DNA of 64,000 bases from Sitta carolinensis (taxonomy: Eukaryota; Chordata; Aves; Passeriformes; Sittidae). The position numbers were made by a program, and so were the translations under genes. Each line of letters opens with the position of its first letter. Positions within the stretch are counted from its first letter, which is position 1. The DNA lies in assembly GCA_032173965.1 (NCBI GenBank), contig CM063284.1:104594410-104658409 (forward strand). The letters run 5' to 3'. The notes under the pieces were generated by a model. That model was not told where the DNA came from. It saw nothing but the letters and a program-made list of their open reading frames with translations, and did not search any database. Shown piece by piece: positions 48,785-61,946 of the stretch.

Positions 48785-48836
48785 GTATGTGATTATATTT
48801 ATATCTACAAGTATGTGATTGTATTTATATCTACAT
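48785..48836. repeat. Tandem duplication of about 26 bp
   Basis: Two adjacent copies of GTATGTGATTATATTTATAT plus CTACAA differ at one or two positions. Local duplication. Confidence 0.85.
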
Positions 48837-48865
48837 TATTTATATTTTATATGTGGTGACTTGAG

Positions 48866-49420
48866 ACTGGCTATTTATAAGAACACATCTATTGAGCCCT
48901 GGGATGCACCACTGGTGACTAACCTCCAGCTAATACTTCAAGATAAACAACATCCCCTGCTCCCCCCTCATCTACCATGTCAATCACCTCCTCACAAAAG
49001 AATATGAGGCTGGTAAGGTGTGATCTCCCCTTTACAAATCTGTGCTGCTTATTGCAAAAACCTTCTTGTCTTTCTTATGTTTGGAAATGGCTTTCAGTAT
49101 TATTTGGTTTACTGCTTCCCCAAATGTTGAGGTAAAGCCAAGCAGCCTGTAGATACTTGGTCTTCCTCTTCGCCCTTGAAAAAAGAATGCCATTGTTTAG
49201 TTCTAGTCCTTAGGAACTTGCCTAGATTGCCATGACCTTTCCAAGACAGTGGAGAATGGCCTCCCAATGACATCAGCAGCTAACTCATATTTTCTATAGT
49301 CTTTTGCTGGTATAGAAACTTTCCCTGATGCCCTCCATACTCCTTGCTGGATTTTGCTCTAGATGAACTTTAGCTTTCCTCATCAGGTTTAAATTAGTTC
49401 AACTGTTCTTTAATGTAAGT
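48866..49420 (-). mobile_element. CR1 LINE ORF2 reverse-transcriptase fragment, minus orientation
   Basis: The plus strand carries the reverse complement of CR1 reverse-transcriptase sequence in family order: CATCTATTGAGCCCTGGGAT with a CACCACTGGTGACTAACC block, then GGCTGGTAAGGTGTGATC and AATCTGTGCTGCT, and further right CCTTAGGAACTTGCC. The same region of ORF2 is present at 26.2-27.6 kb, so this is a separate, more decayed copy with a shortened middle. No open frame of note remains. Confidence 0.75.
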
Positions 49421-50314
49421 TTAAGCTTATCTTAAGCTTTCTTTTGCTTTAGTGCTTTCAGGTTTATTGTCATAATTAAAGATTTAAAAAGTAATTACTT
49501 TAATTTACTTCACACCTCTACTTGGCTTAAAGAAATAAGCTACATTTGGTATTTCAAGGTGTACTTTTACTGAACTCCTCAGAATGTCGATTCTCTTCCA
49601 ACTCATATCTATTTTATAATTGATAATGCTGGTATTTGAACGAAGGGAAAACATCGAGGGCTTAACTGTGCTTGTGAGCACTCTGAACTCTAATCTATGT
49701 TTCTCATGATCTCAACAGTGTGCTTCTTTTATTGCAGTAAAATGTGACCAGAATATTCCTGGCCTTCCTTTGCTTTTTGTTACAAGGTGATCTTATGCCA
49801 CACATTTTCTTTTTTATTTTACATTTATCTTGAACTCTTTGTGCATGTAAACACATTAATTACACAGGGAACTGAATGCATGCATACAGTGATCTAGTGC
49901 ATTGTCCACTGGAGGCAATTGAGGATATTACCTTGAATTGCTCCTGAAAGAGAAGGGACATTCCATTGTTTTCAGTCTTTAAGTGTAGATTTTATGGTGA
50001 ACTGTGAACTCTACAACTGGAAGAGCCAAATGGCATTAAAATAGGGGAGGCAGTATGCAAACTGTAGAGCATTTGAATGTTCTGTCCACTTCCGTGGGGA
50101 ACTGGGGAAAATTATAATTCTTATGAAAAAAGACAATCATGCTCACAGGGCTCCTCATGTGACGTAGTGTGCACAGCTGTGTTCATTTGGACTCTGAATG
50201 TAGCAGATTTCAACACACTTGCTCATTCTGAGTAGCTCTTACAAGATCAAGACCATTTATTTCAAATGCTTTCTCCATAAGTGTGCACTTATTATCAGAG
50301 GAAAACTTAGAGAA
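49421..50314. other. Unique AT-rich sequence
   Basis: Nothing recognised. Confidence 0.5.
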
Positions 50315-50840
50315 TGTCACTTGTCTGTCGTCGTGGGTGAGTGACAAATGACACAAACCTCGTTTATGAAAACTTCATCTGACTCTAATCTTTATTCAAA
50401 ACATGACCCCCTTTATACATCTTCTAGAGTAGACCATCTCATTGGTCAGAAGGGTGCCAGAACTCTTCATCCAATTAGCCCAAACTGAAAAACAGAGAGA
50501 AGGTCCATCCCACAGACAGGAATTCAAAACATCACTCTTGTTACAATAACGCAATGTTTATGCCAAGCCTGTGAGAACACAAGGTCTTCCTGAACCAAAA
50601 CATCATGAAGAAACTGAGTCTAGAAACTCAGAAACTTCAGGCCCAGGAGCCTCAGACTACACTTGTCATCTTACCTTGAGAAGGCAACTTCATGTGACAG
50701 CTAAGGACAAGCTGACACAAGGACATTTACCTGAGCAAAATGTTAAAAGCTATTATTTAGTGTGGAGCGTCCCTATGATGCTTTGGGGACAGGAGCTGCA
50801 CTCAGTTTTGAATGGGACAAAGTGATGGTGATCTGTTACA
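50315..50840 (-). mobile_element. LTR-like block, minus orientation
   Basis: Read on the minus strand this has a TATAAA box (plus-strand TTTATA at 50,412-50,417). About 20 bases on it has AATAAA (plus-strand TTTATT at 50,391-50,396), then a short segment ending near ..AAGTGACA at 50,315. That compact arrangement is typical of an avian retroviral LTR. The right boundary is a guess from a TGT..ACA pair; no target-site duplication is visible. The 84-codon plus-strand frame inside is unrecognised and antisense to the LTR. Confidence 0.42.
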
Positions 50841-52130
50841 CAAAGGGAACTGGATCTCCACAGACAGGCTCAGGATATTGTGTGGCATGAGTATCACCTA
50901 GAGAGCATGCGCAGGTAAAATCAAAACAGCTCAGACCCTAGAAATCCAAGGAGCTGAAAATGCTTCACCCTTGTGTCTCCTGTGAGGGAAGTTTGCTGTT
51001 AAGGACAAGAAACTGAAGTTTTTCTTTATTCTGGTTCTCTCCCACATACCAGACTATTTCTTCAAACTGAATTTTTTCAGGGTGAAAATTTTCTTTAAAG
51101 CATGAACAATTATCAGCATACTCACACACCATCAAGCATTATATCTCATTATATTCTGAGTTTAACTCTGTATTTTAATTATGGATATAGCCTTGATTCT
51201 CTTTAATTCTAGTAAATTTCTGAATAACTGTCTGATTCTTAAATTTACTGTTTCTAAAATACTATGTCAGCTCCTGCTAAAGTTCTGTAATGCTGTGGAA
51301 GAGAGGAATACAAAAAAAGCACAAAACACTGGAAACAGTGGAAGAGAGTTGAAAGACACTCTCTGGCACTGCCATTAAGATTAAAATTTCATAGCAGTGA
51401 TGGCTGGAATAATCAATCTCTAAATTCATTTTAACCCTAAACCTCTCCAACCTTGACATAAATCTTAACAAATAATTCTGTATTTTCAGAATAATTCTCA
51501 GAGGACCTGGAATCATCTACTTAAAATTCAATACAGCCACGGAATTCATATATTTATTAGTCCCATAACTAATCCAGTTTATATTAAATTCTCAAAACCA
51601 ATTCTGTCTCTGGATATTTTCCAATTTTTTTTTTTTTTTTATTTTGAACAAAACTAGGCTTGCATAAGCCAAACAAGATAGCAATAGTTTTTCATCACAT
51701 GTGAAACAAACATTAGGAAATCCAGAGGAGTTTAAAGTTCTTTGAGGTTCACAAGAACTTGGAAAATTTGCAAGATGCCTGAAGCCTCATGACAATTTTT
51801 TCACGAGGAAAATAAAAGGGACCAGGTCTTCAAAAATTAAATTGGTGGAGCTGTATGGATGATGGCTTGCTGATGTATTTATCAAGGAACATCCAGTTAA
51901 ATTATCTTTTTCAATGTGTAAAGATTGAGTTATACAAAGAGAGTTGAGAAACCCATATGTATTCTTTAGTCTGCTACAGTTCTACTCAGAAATATAAAGC
52001 AAGCCAAAGGAGTGAAAATACAGTGGTGGTCTGAATGCAGTGGACATCACCTTGCTGTCACTAAAATACAGTGATCTCTTTTAAGGTTAGCTCATTTGGC
52101 TTGGATGAAGGGAGATTACTTCTTTTGTTT
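50841..52130. other. Unique AT-rich sequence
   Basis: No gene recognised. It includes a poly-T stretch near 51,628. Confidence 0.5.
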
Positions 52131-52680
52131 GATGCTTGAAGGATATTTGGCATAGTAAACAGAGCTGTGGGCCGATGCCTGTGCTGCAAGAAGCTGTGGT
52201 GTCTGGAGACCTTAGTGCCTCCCTGCACTCCATACATTCCCTGAGGCTGTGGTGTTTGGAGTCCCTCCTGCTGAGCTTCAGGCAGCCAGCAGGGCTGGCC
52301 TGCACAGCTGTGGAGAGGATCTCTGTTTTTTGCAGGGCTTTCAACTGTTGCTTGCTGATCTCTTTCCAGCACACATCCTGTTTGAGATCAGCAGTTCCTC
52401 CCACATCTCTCCTGAGGAGCTGTACCTTCTGTTCTGGATGCTTTCCCTTGCAAGGGGCCTTCAAACCACTCCAAGGACCTGGAGAACATCCCACCCATCC
52501 TTTCAGACAGCGGTCTGCTGGGATTCAGGGCTGCTTAGTGGTCATGCAAGTCACCCTGTCCCACTGGTGATGAGGGAAGAAACTCCTGAAGTACTATGGG
52601 GTCCTGCCACCAGGCCTGTAGGAGTTGCTTCCTGAAGAGCTAAAAGAGGGACTGGATGGACAAAGTCCCAAGTGAAAATT
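52130..52680. other. GC-rich block of unknown origin
   Basis: This is the densest set of overlapping frames in the window: 144 and 128 codons on the plus strand, 135 and 103 codons on the minus strand. The block is much richer in G+C than its surroundings. A 15-bp imperfect direct repeat, GCTGTGGTGTCTGGA (52,193-52,207) and GCTGTGGTGTTTGGA (52,246-52,260), lies at a 53-bp step. I recognise no protein family in any frame. Possible explanations are an unrecognised LTR or repeat, a processed-pseudogene remnant, or part of a real exon. Open frames on both strands suggest that composition, not coding, keeps them open. Confidence 0.35.
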
Positions 52681-55600
52681 TGAGCTAACACTGCCTTATA
52701 TGCATACCCCACATACTCCTGGTGGTTTAGCTGCTTGCAATGACGAAAATGGATGTAAAGTATGATGAGGATGAAAGTGAGTAAGCATTTATGTACTCCA
52801 TATAACATTCAAGACCAGAATCTGTTTTGTTTCACAAAGCAATCTCTCTGGGAGACAAAGGCACGAGTCCCTAAGTTAAGAGAATGAACCAAGGTCATCG
52901 GGACATCCAGGATCACATTGCTGAACTACTTTATTCCTCTTCAGACACTCAGGGTGAAGCTAGTGAGAATACAAAGCAACATTACAAAGCAAGGCACAAA
53001 TCTGCCTTGTGAACTGCCTTTGCAATTGCACACGATAGAATTCACCCAGTCTCTTTGTGCCATCTAGAGATGTCCACCTGAAGGATGCTCTGGTTTTCTT
53101 GAAGTGGTAGTGAAAAGAATTTTTCTGCTCCAAATTTTTTTCATGACACAGTGCCAGTATCAGGGATAAAACCTACCATGAGCTATAAAGGTAACCCTAA
53201 AGGAGCTTTCTGAAGTGGAGCAAGTCCAAGGGAACATCAGCAACAAGCTGAGATTTAATTTATATTGGCATTGAGATTCAGAATGTCAATACTGTCAGAA
53301 AGATTCCCCTTGCGTGGATAATTAATTCCTAGGATGTTCACTTCTGCAAATGGCATATGTTCTGCCATCTTTGGCTGCAACTTTACAGCAGCCCTAAATG
53401 TTGGAGTCTCTGGAAGACTGGCTGGGCTGGGCTGAGCTTATGGCATGGCTTTCCTGGTGAGCAGCTGTTTCCAGTGAGGCCTCAGTCTACACAGGCCATT
53501 GAAAATGAAAAAATAAACACTACATAAGCTTATAATTTGTTGCTGACATATATAAAGTGTGTTGCTACTCCTGATTAAACACCTGTTTTGTCACCAAGTT
53601 GCAGGTTAAAGAGGTGATGAGGGTACAGGTCCATGAAAAAATGCCTTTGCAAGTATTGTCATTTGTAAGAGCAGGCTTAACACATGACAGTTTAAAATAA
53701 ACACAGGAAAGCATATTTCCCTGCTGTATTTTTACTATTTTCTAGTTTTTGAAGTTAGCAAACCCAGCTTGTAGCAATGTGGAAAATCTCCCTTTACTTA
53801 CAAAAAAAATCTATGCTTTTTTTTCTTAGGTTTCTGGATTTGCCATCTATCAACGATGCTAGTTCTTCATGAACACTTTTTGACTGCATAAGTGGATATT
53901 TTCCTGTTTGGATCTTGTTTAGTATAGGAGACTGAATCTATTTGGCAACTGGATCTTTTCCCACTGCTGGCTCTAACTTGTGTACTAAACATACATTTTG
54001 CTCTAAGCATACACACAGATGAAGAATATTTAATTCCAGCTGCCTGTGGCATTGAAAAAGTTTCTTCAGGTATTAGTCAATAGGACATTGGATGAGTCCA
54101 TACGTAAATTAGAAAGTTGTCCTGCTAAAATACATTCCAAGAGTTTGGCTCTTACCTAAATACTCATTCTATGTGTGTTTGAAAATCAACCAATCAAGTG
54201 AAGATAACTTGGAAAAAAACCTCAAAAGCAAAACCCTGAAGTCAGCTTTTCTATTTCTATTTCTACCTGTACTTAAGGCAAATGTGAGAGTAACTCATCT
54301 GAACTGCAGAGAATGTTTTGGTTGACATGTTGAATTTTTTTTCTTGTCTCCCTGAACAAGTCCTGATTCACTTCAAAGGAATATTATGTGTTTTCAAAAT
54401 CTTTATCTCAATATATAGAAAAGTAGTCTGGTGATGTTCCTCTAAAAAGTGTTTACAGTGAAATGACTTTTTAATGTGTTGAGTTAAAATTCTGGTGATG
54501 GACCAGACTTTCATTTCTTTATATTACTAATTGATTGGAAGAAAATTCAATAGCAAAACTTTACAGCTTGATTCTCCTGTGTGACTGCTTGAAGTGGGGT
54601 GATGTTTAAATGGGTAAAAATTGTTTTCATTTACTGAAGTCACTGAACAGATCATATGGAAGTGGGGTCTCAAACAAAACTAGGAGTACTATGTGTTGAA
54701 ATTGGCAGGTTCTGGAGCTGGCACTAGGTTAAGCTTTTCTTTGGTACATATAGGATTCTATACCATAAATATATATATTTATATATATATATGTCATATG
54801 GCAAGCTGTGACATGACTGCTAGGAAAGCACAGAATGTTCAGATAATGGGCTGAGTACCTACTTTTGATTCAAAAATATTATTTCTTATTGAAAGTAAGG
54901 TTCCTCTCATCCAAACTGAGCATGGTAAGTGAAAATTATCTGGTTGTAGAAGCTTAAGTGATGGCTGGAGGGATTTTCTTATTTCCTGTAAGAATAGGAG
55001 TTGTTGGTGGTGGTTTCACACATTGCAATTTCTTTTTAGGTTTTGAAGGGTCAAAGAAGTGCATCACTTAGGAAGCTGTCGTCCAGGAAATAATCTCTGA
55101 AGCAATTTGTAAACAATTGTATTTATGTGTGATTTGATGGGTATGTGATGGTATTGATCATGCTTGGTTTCTAAGCACAAGCAGAAGTGAAAAAGCAGAA
55201 GTATGTATTAGCTGGGATAGGGATGCAGAGTCAAAGTGTGTTCAAAGTGATGTCCCAATCCTAAATCCAAGGGGCTGTAGGGCAAGCTTTGTGTGGCTCT
55301 TTTCACATTGACCACAAAATCATCATTGTTTTGGTAAAGCATGTAGTGCAACATTGTCCTTGGTCATAAAGTTTTCTGAAAACACTGGACTTAAACCTTG
55401 CAGAGTGGGGCACAACTACTAACACAAAAACTGTGTTTCCACACACTGAACTTTAAAATCCTCGTTTGACTTTTCTTCTGCTTGGAATTTTCTGTGCAAA
55501 ATGCTCTAAGACTTGTTCTGGATTAAATTTCATTGGGCTGACTTTTATTGTTGTGGTTTTAATCAAGAGGAATAGCCACCATCCAAAAAAAACCTTCTAA

Positions 55601-58600
55601 TTTGTAAACTCTATCTGTAAGCACTGGAAGGGAACCTGAGACTCACATTTTGTTTGACAGAAACATCAGGCTATGGTCTCCCCTCATCTGTGGATATCCA
55701 ACTCACTGGTTTCTTCCCCACCAAATTTAGGGCACAAACACACCTCAGAAATCAGCTGAGAGCTTGCTGCAACTGAAATAATTGTTATTTATCAAAGACT
55801 GTTTCAAGCCTGAAACTTTTCTCTCTCCTAGAGTTAGTTTTTTTTGAAAAGTGAGATTAAGAATAAACCAGCAAGTTCTTCTTTAGTCTGTGATTCAAAA
55901 AATCCACAGCCTGTCTTGTGGATTCTAAGGTGATATATTTCAGATCTAATAATCGCCTTTGTGATTTTTCTAATTTATTTTTTGAAATACCTTCTCTCCT
56001 CATTTTCTCCCTAAGGCCCTTTACCTCTAATTAATCTTTCTCTGTCAGCAATAGCAGAAGCCAGTCCTTTTTCCTTACCTCCTCAAAACCAATGAGAGCT
56101 AGAACCCAAATTAAGTAGCTTTGCTCTGACAATAGGAATACACCTTTGAGGGGATCATTCATTTTGCTGAGCTACAATTACACTCAGTCTCATCACATCC
56201 AGGTTCTTAAAAGAACCTGTCAGACTCAATCTTCTCTGAGATTTCTATTTTATTCTGTTGTGTGCTTATGTGGCCTTTCTTTTCCTATTCATATTCAGTT
56301 TTACTTTACCTTTGTCTAGAAAAAACCCATAACTTTAAATTAATAATATGATACAGCTTTCTGCTGGGAATTTTCTATTGCTCTTGTTGCAAGCTATTTG
56401 ATAGTTAACATAGCAGGTTTACCTTCATAAATAAAATTTTGGTTTCATTTTATAGATTCTTATCTCTTGAGAACCAAAGAATTGCACAGGAAAATGAATA
56501 GATTATCAGTGTCTGTCAATCATGATTGTTTTCAGTAGTATTACATATTTGTGGAATCCTTTGAATACCAAGGTCTTAATATTTTGGAATCAATGGTTCT
56601 TATATTGATTGACAGCAATGTAAAGGACCTCAGCATATCTGTAGCATCTTTTCTTGTTGCTTCTGATCCTGTCTGGTTGCAACTTTCCTTGACTTTCTCT
56701 CCAATTCCTTATGAACATTAGCAAACTAGGTTACTTGTGTGATTATCAACAGCTGCTGAGTTATGAAATTCATGTTTAAATAGCTCTTTAATATATTTAG
56801 GGAAAATAAGGAGTGTCTGAATTGTAAATTCAATAGCAGGAGTGTTGCATTTGAAAACACAAAGACAATTGATCAGTGTGGCAAAGAGGACAGAAGTTAA
56901 TCTAAATGTTATAGCTTTTTCTTTTATCTGCATTGTGATATTGATTCTTGTCACTAAAAATAGTGTAACAGGATGTTAGACATTCTTTCAGACAAATACA
57001 TGAAGAATTAGGAGAGTCTTTAACAGCGTGGTAAAGTAAAACAGTAAAAATAATTAACTAAAAATAACTAGGTTATCCAATTAAATTGCCTAGAATCCAC
57101 GGAGCATTTAACTTTTCTGTTGTTTTACTCTGTATCCTTTATTCTTGATTGCATTTTGGAAATTTAATTATATAAAAAGAGCAAATAACCTGCAAAAACT
57201 TAGATTAATGTCAAACTGTCTTTTGTTCCTTGTATTATTTCATAGACAATTCAGCAAGATATTTTTTATGTTTATTATTTATTAAGAACAAGACTAATTA
57301 CTGGGATTAATAATTTATATGACAAATCCCAAAGATTTCACAAAGATTCATAATTCTAGGCTCTGGTTCTGCCATATTACAGCTCAACAGAAGATTTGAC
57401 TTGGAACATCAAGTGTTTTAGTCTTTGGAACAACAGGATGAAGCCCTGTGTGCAAGGTAAAATAACATGAGACCTTCCCACAGCCACTTTCCAATATACA
57501 AAAAATGGATTTCATTTTTCCTAACCCCGAAGGACAGCAGATGGACTATTCATTTAACAATGTACTGGAAAACTGTATGGATGAAATTTCAATGTCATTT
57601 TAATAAAAAAATTTCATTTTCTCTTCTGCAGTCCTTCTCTAAGTGCTCCTAAAAAAGAAATATAATTTGTTGAACTAGTGTTCATAAATACCTAAAAATA
57701 ATGAATAAAATAAATTATGTTTTGTTTTGGAAAGAAACAGCTCTGTGAGGTCCCACATACCTATTTGTTTTTAAATATATGGGATTTAAAGCATGTATTC
57801 CCTGTGTAATGTAATCTTTATTTACAAATTACTTTGAAAATCTCCAAGCACTCTTATTGTCAAATAGCAGTTGCAGTGCTCTGTCTTATCTCTTAGGATG
57901 ATAAAGATGATTGAAAGAACCTGCATGGCCTGTTGACTTTGACTTGATAATTTGAGCCCAATGTTATTCGGCACAAATTCCTTAGAGGAACACAGCTTCT
58001 AATTGCATGACTTGTACCTGTGCAAAACAAAGACAGTGAGATTAAAAGAAACAAACATACCAAAGTCAGTTAGCTATTAAGAGTTTTCCCTACTTTAGTC
58101 TGTTAATCAAAATCTCTAGGGAGTTTGTCTATGCTGTTTTAACTCCACTTGGGATGCTTCAACTGTTTTGGATACTTCCTTTGCCATCAGGCCATCTTGC
58201 TCATCAATTGCATCAGGCAATTATTTCAACGTGTAACTCTCTGTGAGTTTCAGAACCATTCCTGTAATAATGATACTGTCACTAAAATGACATTAATCTT
58301 AATAAATAGACTAGGTCCCAGGCTTTGCAGTGAAGACATTATATGCAGAATTACCTTCTCTTTTCACTGGCTGTATATGCCTACCTTTCATTACATTTAA
58401 ATCAGATTTCTACTTTAAGTTATTAAAAAAAAATATTTATCTGTGTTGTTTTAAGCTTTTAAAATGTCCACTAACATTGGAGAGACATTACTACTTTGAC
58501 TGTTTGCTATTCCTCATTTGCTGCTTGTAATGGATAGGAGGTCACTTAAGTGATTTTTGCTTCTCTTGTCTGGATGGCTCCTAGAATACAAATGATTTTT

Positions 58601-58832
58601 AAAAGAGATGTTAAACAATTTATCACAGATAATTATTTACATTGGTTTATCAGTCAGTTTTTCCCTTAACCAACTTATAAGAAACAGTTTGGAGGAGAAG
58701 TAAGTTGTTGCCCTTTTTACTCATTCCTGATGTCCAACAATATCTTACAGAAACTAGTTGGACTATGGTATTATTACTACTGGGTTAGCTAGTTATTTTG
58801 TATTTTAACATACAGTTTATAGCTTTCTCCAG
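52681..58832. other. Unique AT-rich sequence
   Basis: Six kilobases with no gene recognised. It contains a TA-rich tract at about 54,768-54,794 and a short exon-like segment at 57,383-57,454, reported as an observation. Confidence 0.5.
54768..54794. repeat. (TA)n tract
   Basis: TATATATA units with one TTTA interruption. Confidence 0.85.
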
Positions 58833-59411
58833 TGTTCTAGTTTGACCAGCCCAGGGAAGTGAGCTGGCTTGGTAAGAGATTGGCATTTTATTGGACCAAT
58901 GGGAAAGCATTTTTTAGTTGTTATTCCCTTTGAAAGCAGCCCGGGCAGGTCTCTTTCCTCCCAGCTGTCAGAGCACACACCTCTGCCCTCTCTCGGCCCT
59001 GGGCATCGATGTGGCCCAGAGACACAATTGTGAACATGGGAGGAATTTCATGAATGCAAAAGGATCCAGGCGGTTGCTGTTTATGAAGAATGAATTTACA
59101 AGAGAACTGTTTTCTTGTAGAGAAATTTATCATAGTGAACGAGAGGTGCTTCCCTCCCTACCTGAACTGAAAAAGACTGTTTTAGAAGTGGAAAACCGAC
59201 TGAGATTTCTGAGTGTTGTTTTCTTTACATAGTTGGCTGGGAGAAAAGAAAAGGTGGGGAGGGAGGAAGAGTGTTTTGTAAGTTCCATCCTCATTCATGT
59301 TGTTTTTCTTTCTTTTAATATTAGTTAATAAAGTCTTATTACTTTTAAGCTCAAGCCTGCTTTGCTCTTGATTGAAAACTTTGAAATTGGCAAAAAAATC
59401 AAACCAGAACA
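58833..59411 (+). mobile_element. Solo LTR of an avian endogenous retrovirus (type C), plus orientation
   Basis: A 579-bp segment running from TGTTCTAGTTTGACC to TCAAACCAGAACA, so the ends form inverted repeats with canonical TG..CA. AATAAA at 59,327-59,332 lies 79 bp before the end. There is a G+C-richer body (58,930-59,060) and a GA-rich stretch (59,230-59,270). No retroviral genes lie beside it. I see no target-site duplication (TCCAG on the left, GAAAT on the right), so the ends may have decayed. The 104-codon frame inside (58,918-59,232) has no recognised domain and is probably not a gene. Confidence 0.72.
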
Positions 59412-61946
59412 GAAATTAGTGTTTCCGTCCAGTTTTGAATTAAAATCACAACATCCAGTTATCATAACTTCCACCGATTTAAATAAAGCTATGCAAGGAA
59501 GTATTTTAATATGTTATAGCCATACTGTGGAGCTTATTCTCTTTTGTTTATTATGGTCACATTCCTCATATTGAAGGCATTTTATTAGCTCATATAAACC
59601 ATTGGGTTCACACTTTTCAATAGATCCACACAGGTGTATATTTATATGAGCAGAATATCTTTTCCTAAAAATGCTCTTTTGAGTAAAAATACATGCTTTT
59701 CTTTTAACGGCCTTATGGGAAAGCTTAGAAATCTTACAAAGGGCCAAAGAAAGCCTCAAATCAAAATTAAACCAAGACCACTTCGCCATTAGGGTGAAGT
59801 TCTTGGGGCATGGGGGCATCTGGGCCAAATGTGGTGCTCTCACACCTTTGCTTACCATGGGGCTCCTCAGTCATTCCAGTCTGACAGACCAGGGAAGCTT
59901 AGCTAAGCCTTTTGGTTTTGTTATGGTTCTGGCTGTTCAACATTGTCTTCTATTTTGAGATTCTAGATAGAGGTATTTTAACATAGGTAAGAAGAAAAAT
60001 TCCTGCAGGCAAAAAGTGTAGCTTTTTGCTTTTTAAATTTGAGATTATCTTTGTATAACTATGTCTATTTTTAGAATTGTCTTACATGTTCTGGGGCTGA
60101 CTTTTTTTTAGTAAAAATTTCCCTTATCACATAAAAGAACATGTAATGTATGCAGATAAATGTAGTTAATTTTTTACTTTAACTGGCCTGTTAAATACTT
60201 TCTCATTATCTAATGATAACCCAAAATATTTCTAGATTGAGCTGGATGAAAAATACTCTCACCTCGGTTCTGCATGAAAGAAGAGGTAAACGAGCATATT
60301 TTGGTTTTTGAGCTCATTTCCCACCTAACTTTTTAAGCCTATTTATTAAAAGTGTTTTGTTTTTTTTGTTTCTTTTTTTTTTTTTTTTCTTCAAGATATT
60401 CTGAAGTGGCTTACTCCTAGTGCCAAAATTGAAGTAACTTTCACTGTTGTAAGCAGATTTAGTATGAAACAGCTGTGTTCATATTGAAGGTCACTGCAAA
60501 AGTTTTGCCACTTCATCTCTTATGGCATGGTTAAATATGTGGGATCTAGCAATATACCATAAAATACATAATGTCTGTGCATGGACAAGAGCATGTACAG
60601 ATAACTGTGATAGATTAGTGATATATAGATAAGAGTGGTGTCCATGCAAGCCAAGACTGTTGTCTGGGGGTTTCCGCTCACATAAGAAGCCCTCGAATAT
60701 TTAATACATTTAGAGTATTTGAAAATACCTCTTTTTCTTCAAGTAAGGAGTTTTGACAAGTCCTCACTAAATCATCCAGCCTACTTGTGACTCAGTCTTC
60801 CCCGCTTGTATTACTGAAGGGTTTTTTTTTGTTTTGTTTTGTTGTTTTTTTGGGTTTTTTTGTTTGTTTGTTTGTTTGGTTTTTTTTTTTACTTTTTATA
60901 GAGCCATAGAAATAACGAAACAGATAAAGCCTTTTCTGGGTCCATTTTGCTGGCCTCAGGAATGACTCTGGTAAGTTAAGGGAGGGGAGATGATTGAAAC
61001 ATACACAAATTCTTATATATTCTTCAATACCTGGGAATTTTAGAGAAGACATTCCAGTGCTGGAGCTGTGGGAAAAGCTCATACAAAGTTTTATGCTATT
61101 TTTACTTCTTTGACAACACTGAAGCCTGAAGCCTGATGTGACTCTTGAAATGATGACACAGTGACATCAGAAACTTCTGTTATAAAAGAAATAGCAATTA
61201 TAATAAAATCAAATTTTCCATAAAATGCTAGTGACACCATAAAAATCCTAGGTTGTTCAGGGATGAGCGCTGTGGCCACTGACTTTTTGCTCTGCTTTCC
61301 TCACTTCCTCATTATCCCTGAGAATCAGCTGTAGACTGGAAGCCTGCAGGCAGGAGCACCTTGGAAATGACACCTTAGCGAGTGTGCTAACTTGTACATA
61401 CCCTCCTACACACCAGCTGTGTAATTCATCCCAGGGAATGCTTCAGGTATTAATAGATTGCCGGAGGTGCAGAAAAATCCCTGCCCAGACAGTGCAGGAT
61501 GCAGAGCTGTCTTCACTAGTAAATGTTCCTGCAAAGCCACAGGCAATGCTGCTTCTCTCACAGGGTAACCATTTTCCAGTTTCAGGTCTGCATCCTCTGC
61601 TGCCTCAGTCTGTAAAAGCCTTTTGCTTCTCCAAGGGCTTTTAGCTCCCCCATGATCAAGTGTCCAGGACCCAGCTGTGACACAGCACAAGCGTGCAGCT
61701 TCCTCCCAGACTGCTGAGTAAGGGTATGAAAGAAAGACCTATGATAAAGTCAGTATGGAGCAAAGGAAGATAAAAATTAGGATTTTTAGTTTGGGATTGT
61801 TAGCAGCTCAAGTATCCAGAAGGGATAGGGTTTATTTGAAAAAGTTTGAAATCCTAAAGAGAAAAAAAGAGGGAATCATCAGGTTGCTAGGCCAAACTGT
61901 TGGTACCCTCTACATTAACAGAGGGGATGAAGATGGTAACTCAGAG
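59412..61946. other. Unique AT-rich sequence with T-rich tracts
   Basis: No gene recognised. Poly-T runs lie at about 60,356-60,394. A T/G-rich tract at 60,822-60,890 contains TTTG units, whose complement gives a Lys/Thr-rich frame. Frames at 61,384-61,690 overlap on both strands and lack recognised content. Confidence 0.5.
60822..60890. repeat. T-rich tract with (TTTG)n units
   Basis: Runs of T interrupted by single or triple G, including about four TTTG units. Confidence 0.85.

Noticed and set aside
58918..59232. 104-codon plus-strand frame
   Set aside because: Contained within the type C LTR, with no recognised domain; more likely non-coding LTR sequence.
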